Source: Azoarcus sp. Aa7 | GTDB lineage: Bacteria > Pseudomonadota > Gammaproteobacteria > Burkholderiales > Rhodocyclaceae | Assembly (NCBI RefSeq): GCF_014822185.1 | Contig: NZ_QVLR01000062.1 | Span: forward strand, 62,001-126,000 | Direction: 5' to 3' | Length of the DNA: 64,000 nucleotides | Shown here: positions 28,961-37,273 of the stretch, one piece after another | Numbering within the stretch: the first letter of the stretch is position 1 | Layout of the letters: every line of letters begins with the position of its first letter | The notes under the pieces: generated by a model | Database searches by the model: none | What the model was told of the DNA's origin: nothing | Seen by the model: only the letters and a program-made list of their open reading frames with translations | Translations under genes and position numbers: made by a program

Positions 28961-28999
28961 CCAACGTAAGCGCCGGTATTTAGTGGTACCTCCCGTTCG

Positions 29000-29030
29000 G
29001 GCGCGGCCTTGGTGCCGCGCCTCCTTTTTT
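29000..29030 (+). terminator. Rho-independent terminator of the idr-like operon
   Basis: A perfect GGCGCGGC / GCCGCGCC stem with a 6-nt loop, followed by TCCTTTTTT, 40 bases beyond the molybdoenzyme stop. It closes the four-gene operon. Confidence 0.9.
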
Positions 29031-29107
29031 GAGGACGCTGCGGAAATGCGTTTCGACGCCTGCCGCCGCACCATCGACGAGCTGCATGTCACATACGGGC
29101 GGGTGAG

Positions 29108-29356
29108 ATGAGCCGCCGAAATGAAATCGAACCGCAGGGCGCGACGAAATACTGCCGCCGTTTTGGTCAGCTTGCCATGCAGTTGGGGTACATCGACGCC
29201 GACCACCTCGCCGCGGCGCTGCGGCGCCAGCGTGAGGATGCGGCGGCCGGGCGGCCGCATCGGCTGGTGGGTGCCATCCTGTTCCAGGAGGGCACGATGT
29301 CGACCGAACAGATTGAAGAAACATTGCGCGCCGTATTCCGGGATGTCCCGCGCTGA
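29108..29356 (+). CDS. Small MshEN-like protein of unknown function
   Basis: An 82-residue soluble protein. The segment FGQLAMQLGYIDADHLAAALRRQ...LFQEGTMSTEQIEETL has the repeating pattern of the MshEN/GspE N-terminal fold (a domain that in some proteins binds c-di-GMP), here as a stand-alone unit. It lies between the idr-like terminator and a chemoreceptor gene and next to an EAL phosphodiesterase, which fits a signalling role, but this is inference. A second ATG lies at 29121 in another frame. Confidence 0.6.
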   Translation: MSRRNEIEPQGATKYCRRFGQLAMQLGYIDADHLAAALRRQREDAAAGRPHRLVGAILFQEGTMSTEQIEETLRAVFRDVPR

Positions 29357-29393
29357 GGCGGGACGCCACAAGATCCATTGAAGGGAACGTTCG

Positions 29394-31013
29394 ATGTTTT
29401 CAGGCCTGTCTTTGAAACGCAGATTCATACTTCTCGGGGTCGTGCTGCTGATTGGCATGGGACTCGCGACCGCCACGAGTCTTTCGCTCTTCCGAACCGT
29501 CGACGAATCGGATGCAGTGCGGGCGCTCGTCACGCAGCGTCAGGATCTCTTGCGGCGCATCAACGCCAGCCTGGGCTATGGGGGCATGATCCATAGCTTC
29601 AAGAACGCAGTGCTTCGCGGAGACGCGAAGTTCATCCAGCGCGCGAGCGAGGTCGCCGGTGCGCTGAACGGGCAGCTCGACGCCTACCGCAGCATCCCCG
29701 GAATCAAGCAAACGGAGCTTCAGGCGCTCGACGTGCTGGCGCAGACCGTCGCGCAGTACGCGGCAGCGACGCGGCAGGTGGCCGATATGCGGGAGCAGGG
29801 GGTGGTCATCATCTCGGAGATCGACCGCGCCGTGAAGATCGACGACGGTCCAGCGCTGAAGGCCTTCGCGGCACTCAACGACGAGTATTCGGCGCTGGAA
29901 CGGCACACCGTGGAGCACACGAACGCGGCGATCGGTCGCAGCGCCACGATGATTCCGGGCTTTCTCGGCGCGAGCGCATTCGTGTTTTTCATCGCGCTTG
30001 GCATGAGTTTCCGGTCGCTGATGCGCCAGCTGGGCGGCGAGCCCGCGGTAGCCGCGGCGGCAGTGCGAGCCATTGCAGGCGGCGATCTGGGGGCTGAGAT
30101 CGCAACGCGGCCCGGCGATACGGACAGCCTGCTCGCTGCGATGAAGCGCATGCAGCAAGACCTGCGCAGCATGATCTCCTCGCTCGACACGAGTGCCGGG
30201 CGCTTCCACGAAGCGGCCGGCCGCATGTCCAGCGCGTCCGCGCAGGTGGCAGCGAGTTCGTCGCGTCAAAGCGACGCCGCCGCCTCGATCGCCTCGGCTG
30301 TGGAGCAGGTGACGGTGAGCATCGGCCACGTCACGGCGAGCGCAGCCGATGCGCGCGAGACGTCGAGCCGCAATGAGGATTCGTCGCGTGAAGGCGAGGA
30401 GATCATTGGCGGCACTGCTGCCGAGATGGGGCTGATCGCCAACGCGGTGCGCGAGAGTTCGCAGGTCATCGAGGAATTGGGGCGCCAGACCGGACAGATC
30501 GGCAGCATCGCGCGCGTCATCAGCGACATCGCCGACCAGACCAACCTCCTGGCCCTGAATGCGGCCATCGAGGCTGCGCGGGCCGGCGAATCGGGGCGCG
30601 GCTTTGCGGTGGTGGCGGACGAAGTGCGCAAGCTTGCCGAACGGACCGCGCAGTCGACGGCGGAAATCGGTTCGATGATCGGAACGATCCAGCAGGGGGC
30701 CAGCCGGGCCGTGAGCGGCATGCAGCAGATGGTGCAGCGCGTCGGACAGGGCGTGGCGCTGGCGGAGCAGGCCGGAGGCTCGATGAGCGGAATTCGCAAT
30801 GGAGCGCGGCAGGTGCTGGATGCGATCAGCGAGATCTCCGTCGCATTGCAGGAACAGTCGGCGACCAGCAGCGATATCGCCAAGCATGTCGAGCACATCG
30901 CCCGCATGTCCGAGGAGAACGACATGGCCGCCCGCCATACTGCGGAGGCAGCACTCGAACTCACCGCTCTCGCCGACCAGGTCCAGCAGGCGGTGCGGCA
31001 GTTCCGGCTTTGA
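29394..31013 (+). CDS. Methyl-accepting chemotaxis protein
   Basis: A 539-residue chemoreceptor. The N-terminal membrane helix (residues about 11-33) is followed by a helical extracytoplasmic sensor of about 150 residues. A second membrane helix ([21 protein letters not shown]) leads to a HAMP region and the cytoplasmic signalling domain. The highly conserved hairpin tip reads [40 protein letters not shown] (split here from a longer match). No C-terminal CheR-docking pentapeptide is seen. Its position after the molybdoenzyme operon suggests taxis to a related electron acceptor, as inference only. Confidence 0.9.
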   Translation: MFSGLSLKRRFILLGVVLLIGMGLATATSLSLFRTVDESDAVRALVTQRQDLLRRINASLGYGGMIHSFKNAVLRGDAKFIQRASEVAGALNGQLDAYRSIPGIKQTELQALDVLAQTVAQYAAATRQVADMREQGVVIISEIDRAVKIDDGPALKAFAALNDEYSALERHTVEHTNAAIGRSATMIPGFLGASAFVFFIALGMSFRSLMRQLGGEPAVAAAAVRAIAGGDLGAEIATRPGDTDSLLAAMKRMQQDLRSMISSLDTSAGRFHEAAGRMSSASAQVAASSSRQSDAAASIASAVEQVTVSIGHVTASAADARETSSRNEDSSREGEEIIGGTAAEMGLIANAVRESSQVIEELGRQTGQIGSIARVISDIADQTNLLALNAAIEAARAGESGRGFAVVADEVRKLAERTAQSTAEIGSMIGTIQQGASRAVSGMQQMVQRVGQGVALAEQAGGSMSGIRNGARQVLDAISEISVALQEQSATSSDIAKHVEHIARMSEENDMAARHTAEAALELTALADQVQQAVRQFRL

Positions 31014-31081
31014 ACGAAATGGCGGCGCGGGGGGACGATCCTGCGCCGTCGCGGGGGAGTGCAACAATCCTTAGGCGGGGC

Positions 31082-32005
31082 ATGATGCGTTTATTCGATT
31101 CGATTGCGGCTCGTTTTTCCAGCGGACGCCCACCCCTCGCATGCAGCGTGCAAGACGGCGAACGCGAAGTGGCTAATGTTGTGCCTCGTGTGGTGCATGC
31201 GGCAACGCTCGAATCGGCGCTCGCCGGGGCGCTCGATCGCAACGAGCTGTTCCTGCATTATCAGCCGCAGGCTTGCCTTGCCAGCGGCCGCATCGTTGCC
31301 GTCGAGGCCCTGTTGCGCTGGGAGTCGCCAATCTGGGGAAGGGTGCCGCCCGAAACCTTCATCCCGTTGGCAGAGCAATCAGGCCTGATCGTACCCATCG
31401 GGGAATGGGTGCTGCGAGAAGCGTGCGCACAACTGCGGGCGTGGCAGTCAAGGGGTTTGCCGCCAGTGGCAATCGCGGTGAATGTCTCGCCGCGCCAATT
31501 CTGCGAGGGGGATCTGGTCGCATCGGTGCGCGCCATTCTGGACGAGATGCGGGTGTCCCCCAGACTCCTCGAGCTCGAACTCACGGAAGGTCAGATGTTG
31601 CATGACCCGGAGCAGGTCGCCGCGGCACTGTGCCTGCTTCGGAAGACGGGCGTCAGGATCGCGCTCGACGATTTTGGCACAGGCTTTTCCTCGCTCGCTC
31701 ACCTCCAGCGACTAGGCGTCGACACCATCAAGATCGACCGCTCCTTCGTCCGCAATCTCGGCAGGGATCCGCAGCGAGGCGTGATCGTCGGGGGCATTCT
31801 CGCCATTGCGCGCGGGCTGGGCTTGCGGGTGGTCGCCGAGGGCGTGGAGACGGAGAGCGAGCTAGGCTATCTGCGGGACCGTGGGTGCGATCATGTGCAG
31901 GGCTATCTCACCGGACGCCCCGTGCCGGGGATGGAAGTCGGACATCTATTGCGTGCGGGGGGCGTGGTTTGCCGGGGACGGCTCATGGACCTGGCGGCCA
32001 GTTGA
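31082..32005 (+). CDS. EAL-domain c-di-GMP phosphodiesterase
   Basis: A stand-alone EAL domain of about 307 residues that hydrolyses cyclic di-GMP. Motifs in order: VEALLRW, NVSPRQF, the catalytic Glu in ELTEGQ, LDDFGTGFSS, KIDRSFV and VAEGVET. All metal and substrate ligands appear intact, so it should be active. I chose ATG 31082 (MMRLFDSIAARF). A TTG at 31010 overlapping the chemoreceptor stop is possible and would couple the two genes. Confidence 0.88.
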   Translation: MMRLFDSIAARFSSGRPPLACSVQDGEREVANVVPRVVHAATLESALAGALDRNELFLHYQPQACLASGRIVAVEALLRWESPIWGRVPPETFIPLAEQSGLIVPIGEWVLREACAQLRAWQSRGLPPVAIAVNVSPRQFCEGDLVASVRAILDEMRVSPRLLELELTEGQMLHDPEQVAAALCLLRKTGVRIALDDFGTGFSSLAHLQRLGVDTIKIDRSFVRNLGRDPQRGVIVGGILAIARGLGLRVVAEGVETESELGYLRDRGCDHVQGYLTGRPVPGMEVGHLLRAGGVVCRGRLMDLAAS

Positions 32006-32078
32006 GCCGTTTTTGGACCTGCGAGGATCGGTCATGGATGCTCGCGCGTCCACCTTCGATTAACCCGGAAACTCAATA

Positions 32079-32140
32079 CCGTTCGGGCTGAGCCTGTCGA
32101 AGCCTTGCCAATGCCCTTCGACAAGCTCAGGGCGAACGGA
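32079..32140. repeat. REP-like palindromic repeat, near-intact copy
   Basis: The left arm CCGTTCGGGCTGAGCCTGTC GAAG and the right arm CTTCGACAAGCTCAGGGCGA ACGG form a 24-nt imperfect inverted repeat around a 14-nt centre. It lies between two convergent genes. A degenerate copy lies at 207-291. It may act as a bidirectional terminator. Confidence 0.75.
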
Positions 32141-32181
32141 GGTATTTGACTGCCGCCTTAATAGTCAGGCGGCGTGCCCAT

Positions 32182-32943
32182 CTACCGGGGATCTGAAGCG
32201 ACGCGGCAATTCTCGTTCTCTCCGACGAAGTGGATGTCCGCAAAACCCGAGCGCACTTGTTCCCCGGTGTTGTCGGTGTCGGCCGCGATGGCGAGCAGTT
32301 CCAGTTCGACCCGGTCCGTCCCGAAGGCTTCTCGCGCGTCCTTCAACACGTTTACCCGCTCGGCGACCCAGGTGCGCGCCTGCCGATCGCCGGTGCGCTG
32401 GACGACCATCAGCGTGCGCTCGGTGTAGGCATTGGGGCGACGCGTACCGACGGGGTAGCGGTTGTCCCAGACATAGCTGATCGCGGCGTCGGGAACGTCC
32501 GACCCGTAAAGGCTGCGGGCGAGGCTGAGCTTCGCTCGGGTGGCCAGGCTCAGTTCATCGGGGGGCAGACGGAAGGCGACGTACACGCGGGCCGCGTAGT
32601 CGTCGCCGCGCTTGGTCGTCATGTCGGCCGACGTCACGATGCCCTCGACCCGCCAGTGCCAGCACAGGGTCGGGGTGCGCCTCAGGTCGATGTCGACGGG
32701 CCTCGCGAGCAGGGCCATGCTGCGGTCCGCTTGTGCTTCGATCGCGTTGATACCGTCCCAGGACATGAGCCGGTACCGGGTCGCGGGCACACTGGTGTTG
32801 AGGCGGACGACGCGCCACGGTTCCGGCAGGGCATCCGAGTCGCTACCGAAGCGGCCCACCCAAACAGGTGAGGGAGCGCCCCAGGTCGTCGGGGCGAGCG
32901 CGAGGATGGTGGCGCCGAGAAGGGCGAACTGGAGTCGCCTCAT
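32182..32943 (-). CDS. DUF3047 periplasmic protein
   Basis: A 253-residue exported protein. The signal peptide is MRRLQFALLGATILALAPTTWGA. The DUF3047 core is seen in LNTSVPATRYRLMSWDGINAIEAQADRSMALLARPVDIDL, CWHWRVEGIV, YAARVYVAF and ISYVWDNRYPVG. Its function is not known; the fold is probably a beta-sandwich. It overlaps the preceding glycosyltransferase gene by 4 bases and ends the operon that starts at 36608. Confidence 0.8.
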   Translation of the reverse strand: MRRLQFALLGATILALAPTTWGAPSPVWVGRFGSDSDALPEPWRVVRLNTSVPATRYRLMSWDGINAIEAQADRSMALLARPVDIDLRRTPTLCWHWRVEGIVTSADMTTKRGDDYAARVYVAFRLPPDELSLATRAKLSLARSLYGSDVPDAAISYVWDNRYPVGTRRPNAYTERTLMVVQRTGDRQARTWVAERVNVLKDAREAFGTDRVELELLAIAADTDNTGEQVRSGFADIHFVGENENCRVASDPR

Positions 32944-33668
32944 CCGCGTGTCGCATCCCGAAGCCCGCGCGGGACGGCGAGGGGGGGTGTATCCCCGGCG
33001 GAAGACCCCGAAATAAACGGTGGTGTGGGTAGGGCGGATTCGCCGGGCGGGCTGGCATCGTCGTGCCAACCGGAGGGTAGCCAGGCGAGGTCTTCGGGTT
33101 CGTCGATGTCGTGCAGCGGCTGTGCCGACTTCACGTTCCAGCCGAGCCGCCCGATGCGGCACAGGGTTTCGAATGCGACGGCGTCGGTGCTCCAGGGCAT
33201 GTGGGTGAACAGGCAGGGATGAAAGCGTCTCAGGGCCAGCAGGGCATACCCGCCATCGACGGTCGGAACGAGTGCCGCATCGTGGTCCACGAGTGCTTCG
33301 GCTGCCATGCGCAGATGGAGGGCCGTGAGACTGGGGCAATCGGTGCCGATCAATAGCGCTGCTGCGCCGGTGGCGGTCGTTCGCTCAGTGGCCCGTGCCA
33401 TGCGGGCGCCGAGATCGCCGTCGCCTTGCTCGCTCCATTCGAGGCCGTCGGGCAGATCCAGAGTTTTCCAGACAGGGTGGCCTGGCGCGGGCGTGACGCA
33501 CAGCTCGACGGCCCCCACTCGGGCCTCGAGAGCCGTGCGCACGGTGTGTTCGAACATTCGTCGTGCGAGCCTTGCCGCGCCCTCGGCCCCCAGCGCGGGT
33601 GTCAGGCGCGTCTTCGCGAATCCGGCGATCGGCGCTTTCGCAATGATGACGACGCGTGCCGGCTTCAT
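32940..33668 (-). CDS. TIGR04282-family (DUF2064) glycosyltransferase-like protein
   Basis: A 242-residue nucleotidyl/glycosyltransferase-fold protein (CofC-like). The N-terminal VVIIAKAPIAGFAKTRL is the nucleotide-binding start, followed by LLIGTDCPSLTA with the metal-binding Asp, PTVDGGYALLAL and HDIDEPEDL. TIGRFAMs name the family after association with radical-SAM proteins; newer annotation calls it arsenosugar biosynthesis. It is paired with a TIGR04283 protein with 4-base overlap, the usual partnership. A truncated paralogue is at 18172-18515. Confidence 0.85.
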   Translation of the reverse strand: MKPARVVIIAKAPIAGFAKTRLTPALGAEGAARLARRMFEHTVRTALEARVGAVELCVTPAPGHPVWKTLDLPDGLEWSEQGDGDLGARMARATERTTATGAAALLIGTDCPSLTALHLRMAAEALVDHDAALVPTVDGGYALLALRRFHPCLFTHMPWSTDAVAFETLCRIGRLGWNVKSAQPLHDIDEPEDLAWLPSGWHDDASPPGESALPTPPFISGSSAGDTPPLAVPRGLRDATRG

Positions 33669-34336
33669 CGGTAGGCCTGCGCCAGTTCGCTCGCGGGACG
33701 TCCGCGCCAGTAGGCCCAGCGCAGGCGCCACATCAGGAAGATCGTGCGCCATACGCCGCGTGTCTCCCAGCGCCGGCCCGAGGTCGTGACCTTGCTTCCG
33801 ATACAGGCCGGGCGGGATCGCGCGCGCAGCTGGCGGGACATCTCGACGTCTTCCATCAGCGGCTGATCGGGATAACCGCCGACCGCGGCGTAGGCAGCGC
33901 GTGTCATGAACATGGCCTGATCGCCGGTGGCGATGCCGGTCAGGCGCGAGCGCCAGTTCATCAGGGCGGCGACCACCTTCAGCATTGCGGGGCGACCTTC
34001 GATGCGGACGTCGAAGCGGCCCCACTCGTGGCCCGCGATCAGGCAGGTCTCGACGCATCGCAGCGCGTCGGGCGGCAGTTGCGTGTCGGCATGGAGGAAG
34101 AGCAGGACGTCGCCTGCTGCGAGTGCCGCGCCGGCGTTCATCTGGCGTGCGCGCCCGCGTTCGCTGCGGATGACCCGAAAGCCCGCGCGCTCGGCCAGGG
34201 CGGGGGTGCCATCGGTGCTGCCGCCGTCGACGAGCAGCACGTCGACGCGTTCGTGCACGAGCGGACCAAGCTGTCGGACCAGCGCAGCAATGTTCGGCGC
34301 CTCGTCCAGCACGGGTACAACGATCGAAATTCTCAT
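33665..34336 (-). CDS. TIGR04283-family glycosyltransferase (GT2-like)
   Basis: A 223-residue GT-A fold transferase starting MRISIVVPVLDEAPNIAALV. The nucleotide-sugar motifs are visible: LLVDGGSTDGT, a DXD-like LHADTQLP, and GGYPDQPLMEDVEMSRQL for the acceptor site. The C-terminal MWRLRWAYWRGRPASEL is amphipathic and may touch the membrane. It pairs with the downstream TIGR04282 gene (ATGA overlap) and lies 34 bases after the TVP38-flavoprotein fusion. The substrate is unknown. Confidence 0.85.
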   Translation of the reverse strand: MRISIVVPVLDEAPNIAALVRQLGPLVHERVDVLLVDGGSTDGTPALAERAGFRVIRSERGRARQMNAGAALAAGDVLLFLHADTQLPPDALRCVETCLIAGHEWGRFDVRIEGRPAMLKVVAALMNWRSRLTGIATGDQAMFMTRAAYAAVGGYPDQPLMEDVEMSRQLRARSRPACIGSKVTTSGRRWETRGVWRTIFLMWRLRWAYWRGRPASELAQAYR

Positions 34337-34370
34337 GCCTTCACCACCTTGCTCACGGGAGGGCGTTACC

Positions 34371-36608
34371 TCATTGGTCGCTGCAAGCCGCGGTTTCCTT
34401 ACAAGCCGTCGATCCGGTTCGGGCGACACGTCCGGTATCGCAAACGGGACGCGCGGAGCCCCGAGCCGAACGGCGCCAGTCGTGGAATCGCCCGACCCAT
34501 TCGAGCAGTTTTTGCGGCGCATGGGCACGTTTCCATTCACCGGCCGCGTACTTGTTCGCTTCCGCGAGCGTCGGGTAGATGTGGATGGTGCCGAGGATCT
34601 TGTTGAGCCCCAGTCCGTGGCGCATCGCCATCACATATTCGGCGATCAGGTCGCCGGCGTGCTCGCCGACGATCGTGACGCCGAGGATCTTGTCCTTGCC
34701 GGGTACGGTGAGCACCTTGACGAAGCCGTGCGCCTCGCCGTCGGCGATGGCGCGGTCGAGGTCCGCGATGTCGAAGCGGGTCAGCTCGAAGGGGATGTTG
34801 CGCGCCCGGGCTTCCTGCTCGTTCAGACCCACGCGCGCCACTTCCGGGTCGACGAAGGTCGCCCACGGCACCGCCGAATAGTCGGCACGGAACTTCTTGA
34901 AGGGCGCGAACAGCGCATTCACCGACGCGTACCACGCCTGATGGGCGGCGGTGTGCGTGAATTGAAACGGGCCGGCGACATCGCCTGCTGCGTAGATGTT
35001 CGGGAAGCTCGTCTGCAGGTATTCGTTGACCTCGATCGTGCGTCCGGTCGGAATACCCAGCTCCTCCAGCCCGTAGCCCTTCAATTGCGCGGCGCGCCCG
35101 ACGGCGACCAGCAGCACGTCGAAGGGGATGCGGACTTCCTGCCCCTGGTGTTCGGCGATGAGGATCTTCTCGCCATCCTCGACGACGAAACGCCGGGTGC
35201 CGTGGCCGGTGCGCAGGTCGATGCCTTCGGCGCGGAAGCGTGCCATCACGATCTCGGAGACCTCCGCATCCTCGCGCGGCATGATCCGCTCGCCCTTCAC
35301 GATCAGGGTCACTTCCGCTCCGAAGCGGGCAAAGGTCTGCGTCAGTTCGGAACCGATCGGGCCGCCGCCGAGCACGAGCAGGCGGCGGGGCAGCGCGCGC
35401 AGGGTCCAGATCGTGTCCGAGGTGTAGTAGCCGACGTCCTCGATGCCGGGAATCGGCGGCACGTAGGGACGGGCGCCGGCGGCGATGATGATGCTGCGCG
35501 TGGTGAGCGTCTCGTGCCGGCCATCGTTACGCGCGATCTCCACTTCCCAGGGCGAGACGATCTTCGCCCGGCCCTCGATCACCTCGACGCCGAGCCCGGT
35601 GTAGCGCTCGACCGAATCGTGCGGCTCGACGGTCTTGATGATCGCATGCACGCGTTCCATCACGTCGGCGAAGTCGAACTCCGCACGGGCAGAGCGGATG
35701 CCGAATTCCTTCGCGCGCCGCATGTGCGACAGCAGCTTGGCCGAGCGGATCAGCGCCTTCGACGGCACGCAGCCGGTGTTCAGGCAGTCGCCGCCCATCT
35801 TATGCTTTTCGACCAGGGTGACCTTCGCCTTCACCGCGGCGGCGATGTAGCTGCTCACGAGTCCCGCGGCGCCGGCACCGATGACCACCAGATTGCGGTC
35901 GAAGTGAGCCGGCTTCTTCCAGCCGGCGTAGATTTTCCGCGCCTTGACCACCTCGACGAGCTTCTTTGCGATCAGCGGGAACACGCCGAGCAGCGCAAAG
36001 GAGGCGAGCAGGGCGGGCGAGAGGATGCCCGACAGCGAGTCGATCTGTGCGAGCTGGGTGCCGGCGTTCACATACACGACGGTGCCGGCGAGCATGCCCA
36101 CCTGACTCACCCAATAGAAGGTCCAGGTGCGGATAGGCGTAAGCCCCATCACCAGGTTGATGACGAAGAACGGAAACACCGGCACCAGGCGCAGTGTGAA
36201 CAGGTAGAAGGCGCCTTCCTTCTCGATCCCTGCGTTGATCGCGCGCAGCCGTTCGCCAAATCGCGCCTGCACCGTATCGCGCAGGATGAAGCGCGAAGCG
36301 AGGAAGGCGAGGGTGGCGCCGAGCGTCGAGGCGAAGGAGACGATCAGCAATCCTGCCCACAGGCCGAAGATCGCGCCGCCGGCGAGCGTCATGATCGCTG
36401 CGCCGGGTAGGGAAAGGCCGGTGACCACGACGTACAGCACGAAGAAGATCACTGCCGCAGCAAGCGGACGCTCCTCCCGCCACGCTTCGATCCCGGCCTG
36501 CTGCGCCTTGAAGAAATCGAGGCTGAGGTAGTGGTCGAGATCGAAGATGAAAAAGACGAGCGTTGCGAGGGCAATCGCGGCTAGCAAGACAACTCGGTTT
36601 ATTTTCAT
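34371..36608 (-). CDS. Fusion of TVP38/DedA-type membrane domain and mercuric-reductase-like flavoprotein
   Basis: A 745-residue two-domain protein. Residues 1-225 form a TVP38/TMEM64 (SNARE-associated) membrane domain with several helices and the FxxxR...LRLVPVFPFFVINLVMGL signature. Residues 238-745 form an FAD/NAD(P) disulfide oxidoreductase: VVIGAGAAGL, the redox-active pair C275/C280 in GGDCLNTGCVPSK, and GDVAGPFQFTH. It lacks the vicinal C-terminal Cys pair of MerA, but a short tail has three isolated Cys. It probably reduces a substrate at the membrane. First gene of an operon behind a putative ECF promoter. Confidence 0.85.
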   Translation of the reverse strand: MKINRVVLLAAIALATLVFFIFDLDHYLSLDFFKAQQAGIEAWREERPLAAAVIFFVLYVVVTGLSLPGAAIMTLAGGAIFGLWAGLLIVSFASTLGATLAFLASRFILRDTVQARFGERLRAINAGIEKEGAFYLFTLRLVPVFPFFVINLVMGLTPIRTWTFYWVSQVGMLAGTVVYVNAGTQLAQIDSLSGILSPALLASFALLGVFPLIAKKLVEVVKARKIYAGWKKPAHFDRNLVVIGAGAAGLVSSYIAAAVKAKVTLVEKHKMGGDCLNTGCVPSKALIRSAKLLSHMRRAKEFGIRSARAEFDFADVMERVHAIIKTVEPHDSVERYTGLGVEVIEGRAKIVSPWEVEIARNDGRHETLTTRSIIIAAGARPYVPPIPGIEDVGYYTSDTIWTLRALPRRLLVLGGGPIGSELTQTFARFGAEVTLIVKGERIMPREDAEVSEIVMARFRAEGIDLRTGHGTRRFVVEDGEKILIAEHQGQEVRIPFDVLLVAVGRAAQLKGYGLEELGIPTGRTIEVNEYLQTSFPNIYAAGDVAGPFQFTHTAAHQAWYASVNALFAPFKKFRADYSAVPWATFVDPEVARVGLNEQEARARNIPFELTRFDIADLDRAIADGEAHGFVKVLTVPGKDKILGVTIVGEHAGDLIAEYVMAMRHGLGLNKILGTIHIYPTLAEANKYAAGEWKRAHAPQKLLEWVGRFHDWRRSARGSARPVCDTGRVARTGSTACKETAACSDQ

Positions 36609-36654
36609 TGTGCTTATCCGGTGGGTTCGCAACGGGTGAAGTCGCCGCATATGA

Positions 36655-36685
36655 CTTGGTCGTCGCAGGGGGCAAAACCCTTACA
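36655..36685 (-). promoter_or_regulatory. Putative ECF-sigma promoter of the TVP38-flavoprotein operon
   Basis: Minus strand: TGTAAGG, 16 nt, CGACCAAG. The -10-like part is about 50 bases upstream of the ATG at 36608. It matches the shared motif found at seven places in the window. Confidence 0.7.
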
Positions 36686-36705
36686 GAAAACCAACCGGAA
36701 TTTCG

Positions 36706-37158
36706 TCACCCAGCGACGACGAGCCGGTAGTCGGGGGTTGGATTCAGCGGGCACGAGTAGAGATATTCGCCGGGCGTCAGCTCGATAGCGTAATCCTGGG
36801 TCTTGCCGGCGATCAGTCCACCGCCGGACACACCCGGCAGCCGGGCGCGCGCCACGAGCCCGTCCCCACGCAGCCAGAAGCCCAGTTCGTAGGGAACATT
36901 CTTGTTGCTGACCCGAAAGATGTAGGCGCCGGGCTTCAGGCGCATCACTTTGGCGGCCGCAATGCGTTCGGCGCCGGTACGGGCGTTGATGGTTTCGCAG
37001 TCGGCGGCCGTCGCGCTCCGGAATCCGTGGTCAGTGCCATTCTCGCTCTCGAGGAACTGGCAGGCGACCTGCATGAGCTCGATGACCTGCGGGGCCGCGT
37101 GAGCGTGGAACGCGGCGCTGGAGAGGATCGCCGCCGTTATGAGGCCTGGGATTTTCAT
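36706..37158 (-). CDS. Small periplasmic protein, possibly cupredoxin-like
   Basis: A 150-residue exported protein (signal peptide to about residue 22, AHAAPQV). The second half looks beta-rich: MRLKPGAYIFRVSNKNVPYELGFWLRG, then KTQDYAIELTPGEYLYSCPLNPTPDYRL. A Cys near the C-terminus inside a YLYSCPLNPTPDY loop recalls the copper site of small cupredoxins, but a full ligand set is not evident. No specific family is recognised. It has its own motif upstream and precedes the TVP38-flavoprotein operon. Confidence 0.65.
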   Translation of the reverse strand: MKIPGLITAAILSSAAFHAHAAPQVIELMQVACQFLESENGTDHGFRSATAADCETINARTGAERIAAAKVMRLKPGAYIFRVSNKNVPYELGFWLRGDGLVARARLPGVSGGGLIAGKTQDYAIELTPGEYLYSCPLNPTPDYRLVVAG

Positions 37159-37216
37159 CGTCGTCTCCTTTCAAGCTTGGTGCCGCCCTGCGGCACCCGG
37201 GTTTCCGGTCACAGGG

Positions 37217-37247
37217 CTAAGTCGTTGGTGAACCTCTATTCCTTACA
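37217..37247 (-). promoter_or_regulatory. Putative ECF-sigma promoter of the small periplasmic protein
   Basis: Minus strand: TGTAAGG, 16 nt, CGACTTAG, ending about 60 bases upstream of ATG 37158. Confidence 0.7.
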
Positions 37248-37273
37248 CGCCGGAGCCTTGCGCTCCGCGTCGT

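Noticed and set aside
27011..29533. An 840-codon minus-strand frame under the molybdoenzyme gene
   Set aside because: A shadow of a strongly conserved enzyme gene. It also runs through the terminator at 29000-29030.
33927..36410. An 827-codon plus-strand frame antisense to the TVP38-flavoprotein fusion
   Set aside because: The sense strand carries the FAD and redox motifs; the antisense product is low-complexity without motifs.
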